From: JACCXG01 sp963717745
GTDB lineage: Bacteria > Acidobacteriota > Vicinamibacteria > Vicinamibacterales > 2-12-FULL-66-21
Assembly: GCA_963717745.1 (NCBI GenBank)
Contig: CAVQXJ010000007.1
Span: 248,001 to 312,000, forward strand
Direction of reading: 5' to 3'
DNA length: 64,000 nt
The position numbers were made by a program, and so were the translations under genes. The notes under the pieces were generated by a model that was given only the letters and a program-made list of their open reading frames with translations, ran no database searches and was not told where the DNA came from. Position 1 is the stretch's first letter, and every line of letters begins with the position of its first letter. Positions 39,148-48,106 of this stretch are shown here, in pieces.

Positions 39148-39603
39148 ATGAGGATCACGAGCCCGTCGGGCGATGCGTTCCAGCTGGTCATCGTCCGGTA
39201 TCAGCATCCGGATGTGGGCGAGGATCGCTGGGACTCGAACTGGCTGATTGTCAACGGCACCGTCGCCGCCGGGCCCGAAGCCTGGGGATTCACAGAGCCG
39301 TGCGTGACCACGTTCGAGCTGGCGGATTTCGCCGACTGGCTCGACGAGCTGGCGAAGGAGGGTAGCGAACCGTCGTCGTTCGAGTTCGCGGAGCCCAATC
39401 TGAAGTTCTCCTACACGCCGTGGCCGCGGCGCGCCCTGCAGCTGACGCTGGCCCACGAGAGCGCGCCGCCGTCGATGTCGGAGGTCGAGCGCCGCACCGG
39501 CGTGACAGTGGAGTTCGAGATGCCGAAAGTACTGGCGGAGGCGCTGGCGACCGAGATCCGCGGGGCGCTGATGGACTACCCGATCCGCGGCGGGGCGGCG
39601 TAG
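39148..39603 (+). CDS. WapI-family immunity-like protein
   Basis: 151 residues. The segments VIVRYQHPDVGEDRWDSNWLIVNGTV, CVTTFELADFADWL and FEFAEPNLKFSY resemble the WapI immunity-like family, named after the antitoxin of the WapA contact-dependent toxin in Bacillus. No toxin gene with repeats or a secreted toxin domain is visible nearby, so this may be an orphan immunity gene or a household relative. The stop at 39601-39603 is directly followed by the E2 perfect hairpin. Confidence 0.6.
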   Translation: MRITSPSGDAFQLVIVRYQHPDVGEDRWDSNWLIVNGTVAAGPEAWGFTEPCVTTFELADFADWLDELAKEGSEPSSFEFAEPNLKFSYTPWPRRALQLTLAHESAPPSMSEVERRTGVTVEFEMPKVLAEALATEIRGALMDYPIRGGAA

Positions 39604-39604
39604 A

Positions 39605-39681
39605 GGTGTCAGGCAGTGAATCGTGAATCGTGAAGAGCATCGCCCGCAACCTTCACGATTCACGATTCACTGCCTGACACC
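39605..39681. repeat. Perfect inverted repeat, family E copy 2 (GAATCGT-like)
   Basis: The 31-base arms 39605-39635 and 39651-39681 are exact reverse complements around a 15-base loop. The outer part, GTGTCAGGCAGTGAATCGTG, is shared with copy 1 at 32257-32340, and here the unit GAATCGT occurs twice per arm. It separates the convergent WapI-like and rhomboid genes and could terminate both transcripts. Confidence 0.92.
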
Positions 39682-39692
39682 CCTACGCCGCA

Positions 39693-40427
39693 TCAGTGCA
39701 CGTGCCGGTCCCAGTCCGAGCGGCCGCCCGAATACACGTCGAATTTACGGCGCAGCCGGTTCATCCGCCATTTCAAATACCGGTACTTCAGTTCGGCGCT
39801 GAGGCCGCCGCGGCCCGCACGCAAGTACAGATACCCGATGACCAACCCGCCGAGATGCGCGGTTTCCGACACGCCTTGGTTCGGCGTGGACAGAAACGCC
39901 ATCGCGCCGACGATCATCACGAAATACTTTGCGGGAATCGGGAACAGGAAGAACATCAGCAGCGGACGATCGGGATAGTAGAACGCGAACGCGACCAGCA
40001 GGCCGTAGAGCGCGCCCGATGCCCCGATCGTGATCGCCCGGTACGTGACCGAGTCGGAGCCGAGCAGTATGCCAACCGCGAGCACGGTCAAGCCGGCTCC
40101 GATACCCGTGATGGCGTAGTACTTCAGGAACTGCCGGGTGCCCCACAGCCGCTCCAGTTCCACCCCGAACATCCAGATGCCGAGCATGTTGAACAGGATG
40201 TGGGTGAAGCCACCGTGGAGGAACAGGTACGTCGCCAGCTGCCAGACCCAGAACCGCTCGACGATGATCTCGGGTGACAGTCCGAGATAGGGGACGATCC
40301 GGCCGTACGCCAGCGTGGCCAGGAACATGACCACGTTCGCGATGATCAACCACTTGACCGCGGGAGTGATTGGCCCGGGCCCGAACGAGTAGTGGAAGCC
40401 GGTCGGTCGAGGAGCGTAACGCGACAT
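39693..40427 (-). CDS. Rhomboid-family intramembrane serine protease
   Basis: 244 residues with six transmembrane helices and a basic C-terminal tail. The catalytic serine is Ser137 in TIGASGALYGLL, the paired histidine His191 in ETAHLGGLVIGY, and the oxyanion-side His76/Asn80 occur in HGGFTHILFNMLGIWMFG. All key residues are present, so it should be an active protease cleaving membrane-anchored substrates. The start is followed by YSFGPGPITPAVKWLIIANVVMF, a typical first helix. It lies 49 bases beyond the MFS stop, in the same direction. Confidence 0.93.
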   Translation of the reverse strand: MSRYAPRPTGFHYSFGPGPITPAVKWLIIANVVMFLATLAYGRIVPYLGLSPEIIVERFWVWQLATYLFLHGGFTHILFNMLGIWMFGVELERLWGTRQFLKYYAITGIGAGLTVLAVGILLGSDSVTYRAITIGASGALYGLLVAFAFYYPDRPLLMFFLFPIPAKYFVMIVGAMAFLSTPNQGVSETAHLGGLVIGYLYLRAGRGGLSAELKYRYLKWRMNRLRRKFDVYSGGRSDWDRHVH

Positions 40428-40476
40428 CGAATCTGCTGCAGGCCAGAAAGAAAACTATCGTACCACGTCGACTCGA

Positions 40477-41667
40477 TCAGAGCGGGTCCGCCGCGGGCGG
40501 CGTCAGGACATACACCGGTGCGCGTGCGGGCAGCGGCATCGCCAGTGCGGCCGCGGCCAGGGGGACCAGTGCCAGCCCCCGGAGTGTCGCCTCGATGCCG
40601 ATGCGATCGGCGACCATTCCCACGAACGGCACGCTCAGGCCGCCGCTGCCCCAGGCGAAGCCCATCATCAGCGACGACACCGTCGCCGCGCTCACAGGTG
40701 CAAGGGCCTGTCCAAATGTCACGTTGACCGGCAGCGTCGACTGCAGGAAGAACCCGCCGATCGCCACCAACGCCACAAAAACCCATCCCTGACTGAACGA
40801 CGCGAGGAACAGGAACGGCACGGCGCAGACCAGCGACAGGGCGATGATCCGACGCGCCCCGTATCGATCTGCGGCGGGCCCACCCAGGAATCCGCCGATT
40901 CCGCTCGCAAACAGGGTGATCGCCACCGCGCTGCCCGCCGATGCCAGAGACATGCCGCGGCTGGTCAGGAGAACGGGCATGAACGTCGCGAACGCAATAG
41001 AGGTCATCGTCCGCAGCACCACGATGAAGTAGAGCAGCGTCAGCGGACGAGCGTAGGGCCGGAGCGCTCGGAAGCCAGAGGTCGTGGTCGTCGTCCAGGT
41101 GACGTGTGGCAGACGGGTCAGAAAGAACAGGACCACCGCCAGACCGGGGAGCGCCAGGATCGGCGTCCATGCGAGGCCATAGGCCTGGGCGAAGGGCGCA
41201 AACAGGAGCGGTCCCATCGAGAAGCCGAGCGAGCCGCCGGTGATGTGCACCGACATCGCGAGTCCTGCGCGCTCGGCACCCAGACGGTAGGCGAGCGCCG
41301 CCGCCGGCGGATGGAAGGCGGCACCACCGAGGCCGCCGATAATCAGGATGGCCGCCGCCATCTCCATCGACGTCGACGCCCCGACGAAGCTCAGCACGGT
41401 GACCGACACAATCGGTCCAATCATCAGCAGCAGCCGTGGCCGCCAGCGGTCCGCGAGATGCCCGAAGGCGATCTGCGAGACCGACGCCGACAGCTGGAAC
41501 AGCATCGTCAGCGTGCCGGCGGCCGCCAGGGAAAGGCCGAGTCGGGGAATCAGCAGCGGCAGCAGCGGCGCGAAGATGTTGCCGTAACCGTCCACGACGA
41601 AGTGAATGGACGCGATGAACAGCACCGTCGGATGCAGGCGAAGCCGGGACCGGAGAGCGGCGATCAC
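40477..41667 (-). CDS. MFS transporter, Fsr (fosmidomycin resistance)-like
   Basis: 396 residues and twelve predicted helices from the GTG at 41667, which overlaps the murJ stop as GTGA; the frame is open further upstream but only inside murJ. The N-terminal half (FIASIHFVVDGYGNIFAPLLPLLIPRLGLSLAAAG, FGHLADRWRPRLLLMIGP) resembles the Fsr group of drug or small-molecule exporters. The second half has GFLGGPAADRYGARRII, the repeated MFS motif. Translational coupling with the lipid II flippase is notable but may not mean a shared function. The substrate is unknown. Confidence 0.85.
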   Translation of the reverse strand: MIAALRSRLRLHPTVLFIASIHFVVDGYGNIFAPLLPLLIPRLGLSLAAAGTLTMLFQLSASVSQIAFGHLADRWRPRLLLMIGPIVSVTVLSFVGASTSMEMAAAILIIGGLGGAAFHPPAAALAYRLGAERAGLAMSVHITGGSLGFSMGPLLFAPFAQAYGLAWTPILALPGLAVVLFFLTRLPHVTWTTTTTSGFRALRPYARPLTLLYFIVVLRTMTSIAFATFMPVLLTSRGMSLASAGSAVAITLFASGIGGFLGGPAADRYGARRIIALSLVCAVPFLFLASFSQGWVFVALVAIGGFFLQSTLPVNVTFGQALAPVSAATVSSLMMGFAWGSGGLSVPFVGMVADRIGIEATLRGLALVPLAAAALAMPLPARAPVYVLTPPAADPL

Positions 41668-43244
41668 CGGCGGGCGGGCCGCAGACGGCGAACGATGGCC
41701 CCGGTCGCGTCGGTGAACTCCTCGATCCGCAGCAGCTGTGCCGAGACAGCCAGCGTCACGAGCGCGGCGCCGATGGTCAGCGCGACCCGCGCCGCCCGCA
41801 GCACTTCTCCTGATCCGGGCATGAATGTGTCGAGTTGTCGCGCCACGACGACGGCGACGACCCCCATCAAGATCGAGGCTGCCGCAATCTTCACGAAGGC
41901 CAGGGCGACCCGACCGCCGTCGAGACCGTCGAGCCGTCGCCGCAATAACCACAGGAGCGTGCCGGCATTGAACAGCGCCGCGATCGCGGTGCCGAGGGCG
42001 AGCCCTCTGAACCCCATGACCTGAAAGAGGACGATGTTCAGCGACAGATTGACCGCCACCGACGCCACCGAGACGATCACGGGAGTACGGCTGTTACCGA
42101 GTGAGTAGAAGGTCGGCGAGGCGATCCTCACGATCGAGTAGCCGATCAGGCCCGGCGCGTAGAAGCAGAGGGCCGCCGCCGTGGCGCGGGTGTCGGCGTC
42201 GGTGAAGTGGCCGCGCTGATACAGGAGCGCCACGATCGGCTCGGCCAGCACGATCAGGCCGATCATCGCCGGCACGTTCAACATCAGCATCAGCCGGACC
42301 GCTGACGACACGCCGCGTCGGATGGCCGCGACGTCGCCCGCCGCCGCGTACCGGGAAAAATCGGGAAGCACCGCCGTGGCGATCGAGACCCCGAACAAGC
42401 CGATCGGCAGATACATCAGCCGGAAGGCGTAGCCAAGCCAGGAGACCGCACCCGGCTGGGCGGCCGCCAGGTAGGTGTTCACCAGGACGTTGATGTTGAC
42501 GGCCGCGACGCCCAGCGTTCCCGGTCCCATCATGCGGAGAATCTGCCGCAGCTCCGGATCCTTGAAGTCGAGGATCGGCCGGTAGCGGAAGCCTTCGCGG
42601 TGCAGCACCGGCCATTGGATGACCATCTGGCCGAGTCCCCCGAGCAGCGTGCCGATGGCGATCGCCATGATCGGCGGCCATCCGAGGAGCGGCATGACCG
42701 GCACCAGCGCGACCGCGCAGAGGATCGTCGCCACATTGAACATCGCAGGTGACAGCGACGGGATGAAGAACCGGTGCAGCGAGTTCAGCATCCCCATCAT
42801 CGCGACCGCGACTGCCACCGTGGTGAGGAACGGCAGCATCACCTGGGTCAGGACCGTCGTCAGCTCCAGCTTGCCGGGGACGGCGGCGAACTTCGGCGCA
42901 ATCATCCCCGTGATCGGCGCGGCAAATATGATCCCGATCACCGCGATCGCGCCGGTGATCACCAGCAGTGCGTTGATGACCAGGTTGCCGAGCCGCCAGG
43001 CGTGCTCGCGCCCGCGCTCCTGAATGGTGCGGGTGAACGCCGGCACGAAGGCGGCGGTCATCGCCCCCTCGGCAAAGAGGTCCCGCAGGATGTTGGGGAT
43101 CCGGAATGCGACGTTGTAGGCGTCCATCGGCGCGCTCGCGCCGAAGTAGGAGGCCAGCACGCTTTCGCGCGCTACCCCAAGAATCCGGCTGGCGAGAGTG
43201 GCGATGCTGATGAGGCCCGCGGACCGGGCCAGGCGCGAGCTCAT
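41664..43244 (-). CDS. murJ: Lipid II flippase MurJ
   Basis: 526 residues and about fourteen helices of the MOP superfamily. N-terminal signature SRILGVARESVLASYFGASAPMDAYNVAFRIPNILRDLFAEGAMTAAFVPAF is typical of MurJ/MviN, as are FLTTVAVAVAMMGMLNSLHRFFIPSLSPAMFN and RRGVSSAVRLMLMLNVPAMIGL. It moves undecaprenyl-linked lipid II to the periplasmic face for peptidoglycan synthesis. It lies 240 bases downstream of yqeY with an intrinsic terminator between, so it probably has its own promoter. The MFS gene overlaps its stop. Confidence 0.95.
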   Translation of the reverse strand: MSSRLARSAGLISIATLASRILGVARESVLASYFGASAPMDAYNVAFRIPNILRDLFAEGAMTAAFVPAFTRTIQERGREHAWRLGNLVINALLVITGAIAVIGIIFAAPITGMIAPKFAAVPGKLELTTVLTQVMLPFLTTVAVAVAMMGMLNSLHRFFIPSLSPAMFNVATILCAVALVPVMPLLGWPPIMAIAIGTLLGGLGQMVIQWPVLHREGFRYRPILDFKDPELRQILRMMGPGTLGVAAVNINVLVNTYLAAAQPGAVSWLGYAFRLMYLPIGLFGVSIATAVLPDFSRYAAAGDVAAIRRGVSSAVRLMLMLNVPAMIGLIVLAEPIVALLYQRGHFTDADTRATAAALCFYAPGLIGYSIVRIASPTFYSLGNSRTPVIVSVASVAVNLSLNIVLFQVMGFRGLALGTAIAALFNAGTLLWLLRRRLDGLDGGRVALAFVKIAAASILMGVVAVVVARQLDTFMPGSGEVLRAARVALTIGAALVTLAVSAQLLRIEEFTDATGAIVRRLRPARR

Positions 43245-43371
43245 CGGAGGGTAGCAGTGTACCAGACCGGTCCCGCACTCTGCGCCTCGGCGGACTGTCC
43301 GGATTCGGAAGGTCTGGACACACCGAGTCGCAAATCCGGAACGGGTTCAGCCTGGCGCCACGGGGAAGTAC

Positions 43372-43404
43372 AAAAAAGGGGCTCCTGCCTTTCGACAGGA
43401 GCCT
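43372..43404 (-). terminator. Intrinsic terminator downstream of yqeY
   Basis: On the minus strand the stem GGCTCCTG/CAGGAGCC (43396-43403 with 43380-43387) is followed by CCC and a run of six T (complement of 43372-43377). This is a textbook rho-independent terminator for the transcript ending with yqeY. It is of normal bacterial type, unlike the heptad hairpins elsewhere in the window. Confidence 0.85.
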
Positions 43405-43484
43405 AATGGAGGATGGATGAGAGGCTTGTGCGTGCCTTTCAAGTTCTTTAGACGAGCGTCGGCGAAAAAGGTTTGCGCGTTTTC

Positions 43485-43934
43485 TCAGGCGCCGAGTTTC
43501 CGTCTGACCAGCTCGCTCACAACCTTTCCGTCGACCGTTTGTCCGGCGAGGCGGGCCATGACCGCCTTCATCACGCGTCCGAGATCTTTGACGCTGCCGG
43601 CCCCGGTTTCCGCGATCGCCTGGTCGACCGCCGCCTCGACCTGGGCCGCATCGACTGGCGGCGGCAGGTAGGCCTCGAGGATACCGACTTCGGCCGCTTC
43701 CCGCGCGGCCAGGTCCTGGCGTCCGCCGTTGGTGAACTGCTCGATCGAGTCGCGGCGCTGTTTGATCAGCGAGCCGATCACCTGCTCGGCCTCGGCCTCG
43801 TCCAGCGTGCGTCCTTTCTCGACTTCCCGATTCATGAGCGCGGCCTTGGCCATCCGTAACGGCGCCAGCCGGCCCTGGTCCCTGGCCTTCATCGCGGCCA
43901 TGATGTCCTTGCCGATCTGTTCGAACAACGTCAT
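43485..43934 (-). CDS. yqeY: GatB/YqeY domain-containing protein
   Basis: 149 residues matching the stand-alone YqeY family, related to the tRNA-binding tail of GatB: KARDQGRLAPLRMAKAALMNREVEKGRTLDEAEAEQVIGSLIKQRRDSIEQF and GRVMKAVMARLAGQTVDGKVVSELVRRKLGA. It may take part in tRNA-dependent amidation or tRNA binding. It follows the GNAT gene by 6 bases on the same strand and is closed by the terminator at 43372. Confidence 0.92.
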   Translation of the reverse strand: MTLFEQIGKDIMAAMKARDQGRLAPLRMAKAALMNREVEKGRTLDEAEAEQVIGSLIKQRRDSIEQFTNGGRQDLAAREAAEVGILEAYLPPPVDAAQVEAAVDQAIAETGAGSVKDLGRVMKAVMARLAGQTVDGKVVSELVRRKLGA

Positions 43935-43940
43935 CGTCTT

Positions 43941-44984
43941 CTACCGATCCTGATCCGAGTCTCCGAGTGTGACGTGCCACCCGCCGGTCTCTTCATAGAA
44001 GGCAGGCGTCACTTCGATCGCGTTCACTTTCACCACCAGCTGCATCGTCGATTTGACCTGAAAGTAGCCGCTCTTGCGGAGTGCCCGGCCGTAGGCGCCG
44101 TGGAAGGCATAGACCCGGATCTTGTCAGAGTCCGCCCGCCCCGCTTCCCGATCCACCCAGCCGAGGAGCGTGCTGAAGCCATCCTGATCGTCAGGGTCGG
44201 TCAGGAAATCCACGAGCAGAGTCACCCGGCCGTGTGGTTCGACCGCATGCCGGTAGACCGCATACCCGACGTTCTTATCATTCCGCCTCAAGGCGGCAAT
44301 CGAATAGCGCACGTGCGGCGCGCTGGCGTACTTCCAATTCAGATACGACGCATCCCGCCGGACCGCGAGGTCGAACTTCGGCGCGACCGACTCCCAGAGC
44401 TCGGTGAAGCTGTCGTCGAACCGCTGCAGCATGCGGACTTCGGCGCGCAACGGCCGGCTTCGCGCGACCACTTTCACCAGCGGCAGCGTCAGCGCGGAGA
44501 TCAGCCGGTTCAGCCCGAGCGGCCAGCCCGGCCGTCGCAGCGCGCGGCGCGTCAGCGGCTTGACGAAGCAAGGCACCGGTCCGAGGTCCGGCCATCGCAG
44601 CTTCTGGAACAGCTGGTAGGACGCCTCAGACAGACCCAGCCCGAGCGCGGCTCCGACATGACGATCCCACGTCCGGAACAGCATCTCGCCCAGTCCCTGG
44701 CGCTGCCGTTCGGGCGCGACCATGACGTCCACGCCCCATGAGCCTTGAATCTCCCTGCCCTGCAGCGACAGCCGCACCGGCATCGTCGCGTACTGACCGA
44801 TCAGCGCGCGCCCCTCGCGGGCGATCCAAATCTCGGGCGCCGTTCCGGAATTGTTGGGGTTGCGGCGGTACTGCCAGTCCCAGCGAAGCCGACTGGCTTC
44901 GGCAGCGTCGATCCCGAATACCCGACGATACAGTGCTTCGACTGCTCGCCGATCCTCGGGTCGATACCGCACGACGTCAGCCAC
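43941..44984 (-). CDS. GNAT-family N-acetyltransferase
   Basis: 347 residues from a GTG at 44984. The N-terminal half is a GNAT domain: VEALYRRVFGIDAAEASRLRWDWQYRRNP and the acetyl-CoA loop MVAPERQRQGLGEMLFRTWDR. The C-terminal half (FTELWESVAPKFDLAVRRDASYLNWKYASAP ... VYRHAVEPHGRVTLLVDFL) looks like the second GNAT-like domain of enzymes that modify exopolysaccharides or peptidoglycan precursors. The position at the end of a glycan gene run supports an acyltransferase acting on a sugar or amino sugar (inference). Confidence 0.82.
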   Translation of the reverse strand: MADVVRYRPEDRRAVEALYRRVFGIDAAEASRLRWDWQYRRNPNNSGTAPEIWIAREGRALIGQYATMPVRLSLQGREIQGSWGVDVMVAPERQRQGLGEMLFRTWDRHVGAALGLGLSEASYQLFQKLRWPDLGPVPCFVKPLTRRALRRPGWPLGLNRLISALTLPLVKVVARSRPLRAEVRMLQRFDDSFTELWESVAPKFDLAVRRDASYLNWKYASAPHVRYSIAALRRNDKNVGYAVYRHAVEPHGRVTLLVDFLTDPDDQDGFSTLLGWVDREAGRADSDKIRVYAFHGAYGRALRKSGYFQVKSTMQLVVKVNAIEVTPAFYEETGGWHVTLGDSDQDR

Positions 44985-45077
44985 GCTCGACTACGCTCCG
45001 GATAGAGACGCCGGCCACACAGAAACAGGACGCATCCGCGGATTGTGCACGAGGGACCGCGGCGCGGGTTGTACAAA

Positions 45078-45106
45078 GCAAACGGAGGCCACGGTCGCCT
45101 CCGTTT
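45078..45106 (-). terminator. Hairpin after the STN-like gene, possible terminator
   Basis: An 11-bp perfect stem (CAAACGGAGGC, 45078-45088, with GCCTCCGTTTG, 45096-45106) around a 7-base loop, followed on the minus strand by CTTTG. It lies 32 bases beyond the inferred stop at 45138 and before the GNAT start, so it may limit readthrough into the GNAT gene. The U-tract is weak. Confidence 0.5.
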
Positions 45107-45137
45107 GTCGGATACCGAACGGCCGGTCGCGGTCCGA

Positions 45138-45897
45138 CTATTTGTCGGACTCCTGACCACCGGGTCGTCCTTGTCCAGGTCGTCCGGCCGGCGGTGTACG
45201 GATTCGGCGGGAACGTCCCCGGCTGGGCCTGGGGAATCTGCCCGGGCCGCGGCGAGGTCGTGGCCGGCTGAGCGGGCATGCCGTTCGGTCCCATCGGGCT
45301 GTTCGGGCCCATCGGCTGGCCGTTCGGTCCGGTGATCACGCCGTTGGGGCCGAGGACTTGACCATTCGGCCCGATCGGCGGTCCCGGAAAGACCTGCTGG
45401 ATCGGGCCATTGGGACCCATCACTGGCGGAGGCATTCCCTGATCGCCCGGCTCCCCATCGTCGTCGTCTGGCGGCGGCTGCATGATCTGCTGGACGCCGG
45501 GGCGGCCGAACGCCGGCGGCGGCATGCTCGCATTTGAAGCCGGCGGCCGGCTGGTGGCCAGGACGATGACGCGGTCGAACTGCGATGCCCCCGCGACATT
45601 CGCCGGCCGCGGTGCGGCCATATATCCAGCTGCAGTACGAAGCAGGATGTCGAGTGCTTCCTTTTCGGGCACGTCGATCAGCTCGATCGTGACGGGCCCG
45701 CCGACCATCTTTTCGATGTGCACCATCTTCGTTTCGCCGACCCGTCCCCATTCGGCCAGGATCTGGCGGATCGGGACGTCCTTGGCGATGACGGTGGCTC
45801 GCCCATTGGCGATCTTCACCGACAGCTCGCCTGCAACGGCCACCGATGCGAAGCCGACAGTCGCCAAAACACCAACGAGGCAGATGAGCTTTCGCAT
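45138..45897 (-). CDS. Secreted protein with STN/secretin-like N-domain and Pro-Asn-Gly-rich tail (frameshifted)
   Basis: ATG 45897 with GGGAGA upstream and a clear signal peptide (LICLVGVLATVGFASVAVAG). Residues 24-90 (LSVKIANGRATVIAKDVPIRQILAEWGRVGETKMVHIEKMVGGPVTIELIDVPEKEALDILLRT) resemble the short STN/secretin N-domain that precedes secretins and TonB receptors, but no barrel follows. The rest is low complexity with repeats of the type MGPNGP/GPNGQ. The frame as read runs to 44977, overlapping the GNAT start; an extra base near 45186-45193 would instead give GRPGQGRPGGQESDK and a stop at 45138, just before a hairpin, which I prefer. Function unknown. Confidence 0.6.
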
Positions 45898-45988
45898 TGA
45901 GATTCTTCTCCCAGGCAGACATTCAGTATACGCCCCGTAAGACGCAACCGCGAGCTGGTCAGCCGGGCCGGGCCTCCCGACTTCCGGC

Positions 45989-46960
45989 TCATCGCTGGCG
46001 AAAAGACTCGATTACTCGCGTCAGAATCTCGTCGAGCTCGACCGTAGGACGAAATCCGATCAAATTCTGCAGTTTCGTCGTGTCCGGCACCCGCCGAGGC
46101 ATGTCTTCGAACCCTGATTCGTAGGCCTTGTCATAGGGGATGTGTACGATTTCGGAAGGGCTCGCCGCCAGCGCCCTGACCTTTTCAGCGAGCGCATTGA
46201 TCGAGATCTCGGCGCCATGCCCGATGTTGAAGACGTGGCCGACCGCCGCGGGCTCGTCCATGAGTGCGACCATCGCCCGGACCACATCACCCACGTAAGT
46301 GAAGCTCCGGCTCTGCGTGCCGTCTCCGAACACAGTAATCGGCTGACCGGACAGGGCCTGGCGGACGAAATTCGGAATCACCATTCCGTACTGACCCGTC
46401 TGTCGCGGCCCGACGGTATTGAAGAGCCGGACGATGATGACCGGGAGCTTCCGCTCCTTCCAGTAGGCGAGGGCGAGGAACTCGTCGATTAGCTTGCTGC
46501 AGGCGTACGCCCATCGATGCTTGTCCGAGGGACCGAGCACCAGGTCGGCGGATTCCTTGAACGGGATGTCGGTGCTCTTGCCGTAGACCTCGGAGGTCGA
46601 GGCAATCAGCACCAGCTTCTTTTTCTTGTTGGCGTGCTTCAGCACCACTTCGGTGCCGTGCACATTGGTTTCGATGGTGTGAACCGGCGATTCGACGATC
46701 AGCTTGACCCCCACCGCCGCCGCCAGGTGTACGACGACGTCGCAGGTGTCGATCATCTCGGCGAGCAGCGGCTCGTTGGTGATCGTGTCGATGGTGTAGT
46801 GAAAGCGGGGATGCGCTTTCAGCGGTGCGATGTTATCGATCGACCCGGTCGACAGGTCGTCGAGAACGAAGACGTCGTCGCCGCGCTGCAGCAGCGTATC
46901 GGCGAGGTGGGAGCCGACGAAGCCTGCTCCGCCGGTAATCAACACACGCAACGGTTGCAC
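45989..46960 (-). CDS. NAD-dependent sugar-nucleotide epimerase/dehydratase
   Basis: 323-residue extended short-chain dehydrogenase. NAD site VLITGGAGFVGSHLADTLL, catalytic Ser/Thr in IASTSEVYGKS and the active YACSK (YxxxK), then RLFNTVGPRQTGQYGMVIPNFV and FGDGTQSRSFTYVGDVVRAM. The pattern is close to UDP-glucose 4-epimerase and UDP-glucuronate decarboxylase-type enzymes; ASTSEVYG plus GPRQ fits the latter group, but the substrate cannot be fixed. GTG start at 46960. It is cotranscribed with the DegT gene, 9 bases upstream, in the glycan operon. Confidence 0.88.
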   Translation of the reverse strand: MQPLRVLITGGAGFVGSHLADTLLQRGDDVFVLDDLSTGSIDNIAPLKAHPRFHYTIDTITNEPLLAEMIDTCDVVVHLAAAVGVKLIVESPVHTIETNVHGTEVVLKHANKKKKLVLIASTSEVYGKSTDIPFKESADLVLGPSDKHRWAYACSKLIDEFLALAYWKERKLPVIIVRLFNTVGPRQTGQYGMVIPNFVRQALSGQPITVFGDGTQSRSFTYVGDVVRAMVALMDEPAAVGHVFNIGHGAEISINALAEKVRALAASPSEIVHIPYDKAYESGFEDMPRRVPDTTKLQNLIGFRPTVELDEILTRVIESFRQR

Positions 46961-46969
46961 CTCTCTAGA

Positions 46970-48106
46970 TCACGCACGGGGGCGGCGCCCTTCCTTCTCG
47001 GACTGGCGGAACGACGCGGATTCCACGGGAAAGCTGCGCACGGCGGCGACGACCCGGTCAATCGCCTCGGCCGCGAGCGCCGGATACAGCGGCAGCGAGA
47101 GCACGCGGTCACAGACCCGATCCGCGGTCGGACAGGGGCCGGGCCGTTCGCTCGCGAGCGCCGGCTGCCGGGAAACCGGCACCGGATAGTGGACCAGCGT
47201 CTCGATGCCGGCGCTTTTCAGGTGACGCTGTAATTCCTCGCGCTGCTCGGTGAGGACAGGAAAGAGATGGTAGACGTGTCCGGCGTCCCGCTCCGCCGGC
47301 ACGACGACTGCGTCGGTGCCGTCGAGTCCGCCGCGATACCGCGCGGCCACCGCGCGGCGCTGGCGCGTGGCCTCCTCGAGGAGCTGCAACCGTTCGAACA
47401 GCACCGCCGCCTGCATCTCGTCGAGACGGGAGTTCACGCCGAACTCCGCATGACGATAGCGAGCCGACTGTCCGCCGTTTCTGAGGCGGCGGACATGGTC
47501 CGCCACTCGATCGTCGTTGGTCGTGACCGCGCCGCCGTCACCGAGCGCGCCGAGATTTTTCGTCGGGTAGAAGCTGTATGCCGCCGCCACACCGAAGCTG
47601 CCGACCGGCCGGCCCCCGCAGGTGGCGAGGTGCGCCTGGCAGCAGTCTTCGACGATCGCCAGTCCATGCCGCGCCGCGACCGCGGCGATCGCCTCCATGT
47701 CGGCGGCCTGGCCGTAGATGTGGACGGGAAGGATGGCGGCGGTCCGGCTCGTGACCGCCGCAGCCACGGCGCCAGGATCGATGGTCAGCCGCACCGGATC
47801 GATGTCGGCGAACACCGGCCTCGCGCCCACCATCATGATGGCAAGGGCGGTATAAGCGGCAGACAGCGGCGAAGTGATGACCTCATCGTCGCGTCCGATA
47901 CCCGCCGCGCGCAAGGCAATCGCCAACGCATCGGTGCCATTGCCGACCCCGATCGCATGACGGGCCCCGGTCGCTCCAGCGAACGCGTTCTCGAACTGCT
48001 CGAGCTCCGGGCCGAGGATGAACCAGCCGCGGTCGATGACCCGGGCGATGGCCGTGGCGATCGCCGCGCGATCAGGACCTGGCGTCAGCGTCAGGAACGG
48101 AATCAC
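46970..48106 (-). CDS. DegT/DnrJ/EryC1/StrS-family sugar aminotransferase
   Basis: 378 residues from the GTG at 48106, which overlaps the previous stop as GTGA; the frame is open back to 48289 but only inside the neighbouring gene. PLP enzyme: DCCQAHLATCGGRPVGSFG contains the cofactor aspartate region and AAYSFYPTKNLGALGDGGAV carries the Schiff-base lysine (YPTKNLG). Other family marks are FILGPELEQFENAFA, VGNGTDALAIALRA and NSRLDEMQAAVL. It transaminates a keto-sugar nucleotide to an amino sugar, presumably the product of one of the flanking epimerase/dehydratase genes, for a surface glycan. Confidence 0.93.
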   Translation of the reverse strand: MIPFLTLTPGPDRAAIATAIARVIDRGWFILGPELEQFENAFAGATGARHAIGVGNGTDALAIALRAAGIGRDDEVITSPLSAAYTALAIMMVGARPVFADIDPVRLTIDPGAVAAAVTSRTAAILPVHIYGQAADMEAIAAVAARHGLAIVEDCCQAHLATCGGRPVGSFGVAAAYSFYPTKNLGALGDGGAVTTNDDRVADHVRRLRNGGQSARYRHAEFGVNSRLDEMQAAVLFERLQLLEEATRQRRAVAARYRGGLDGTDAVVVPAERDAGHVYHLFPVLTEQREELQRHLKSAGIETLVHYPVPVSRQPALASERPGPCPTADRVCDRVLSLPLYPALAAEAIDRVVAAVRSFPVESASFRQSEKEGRRPRA

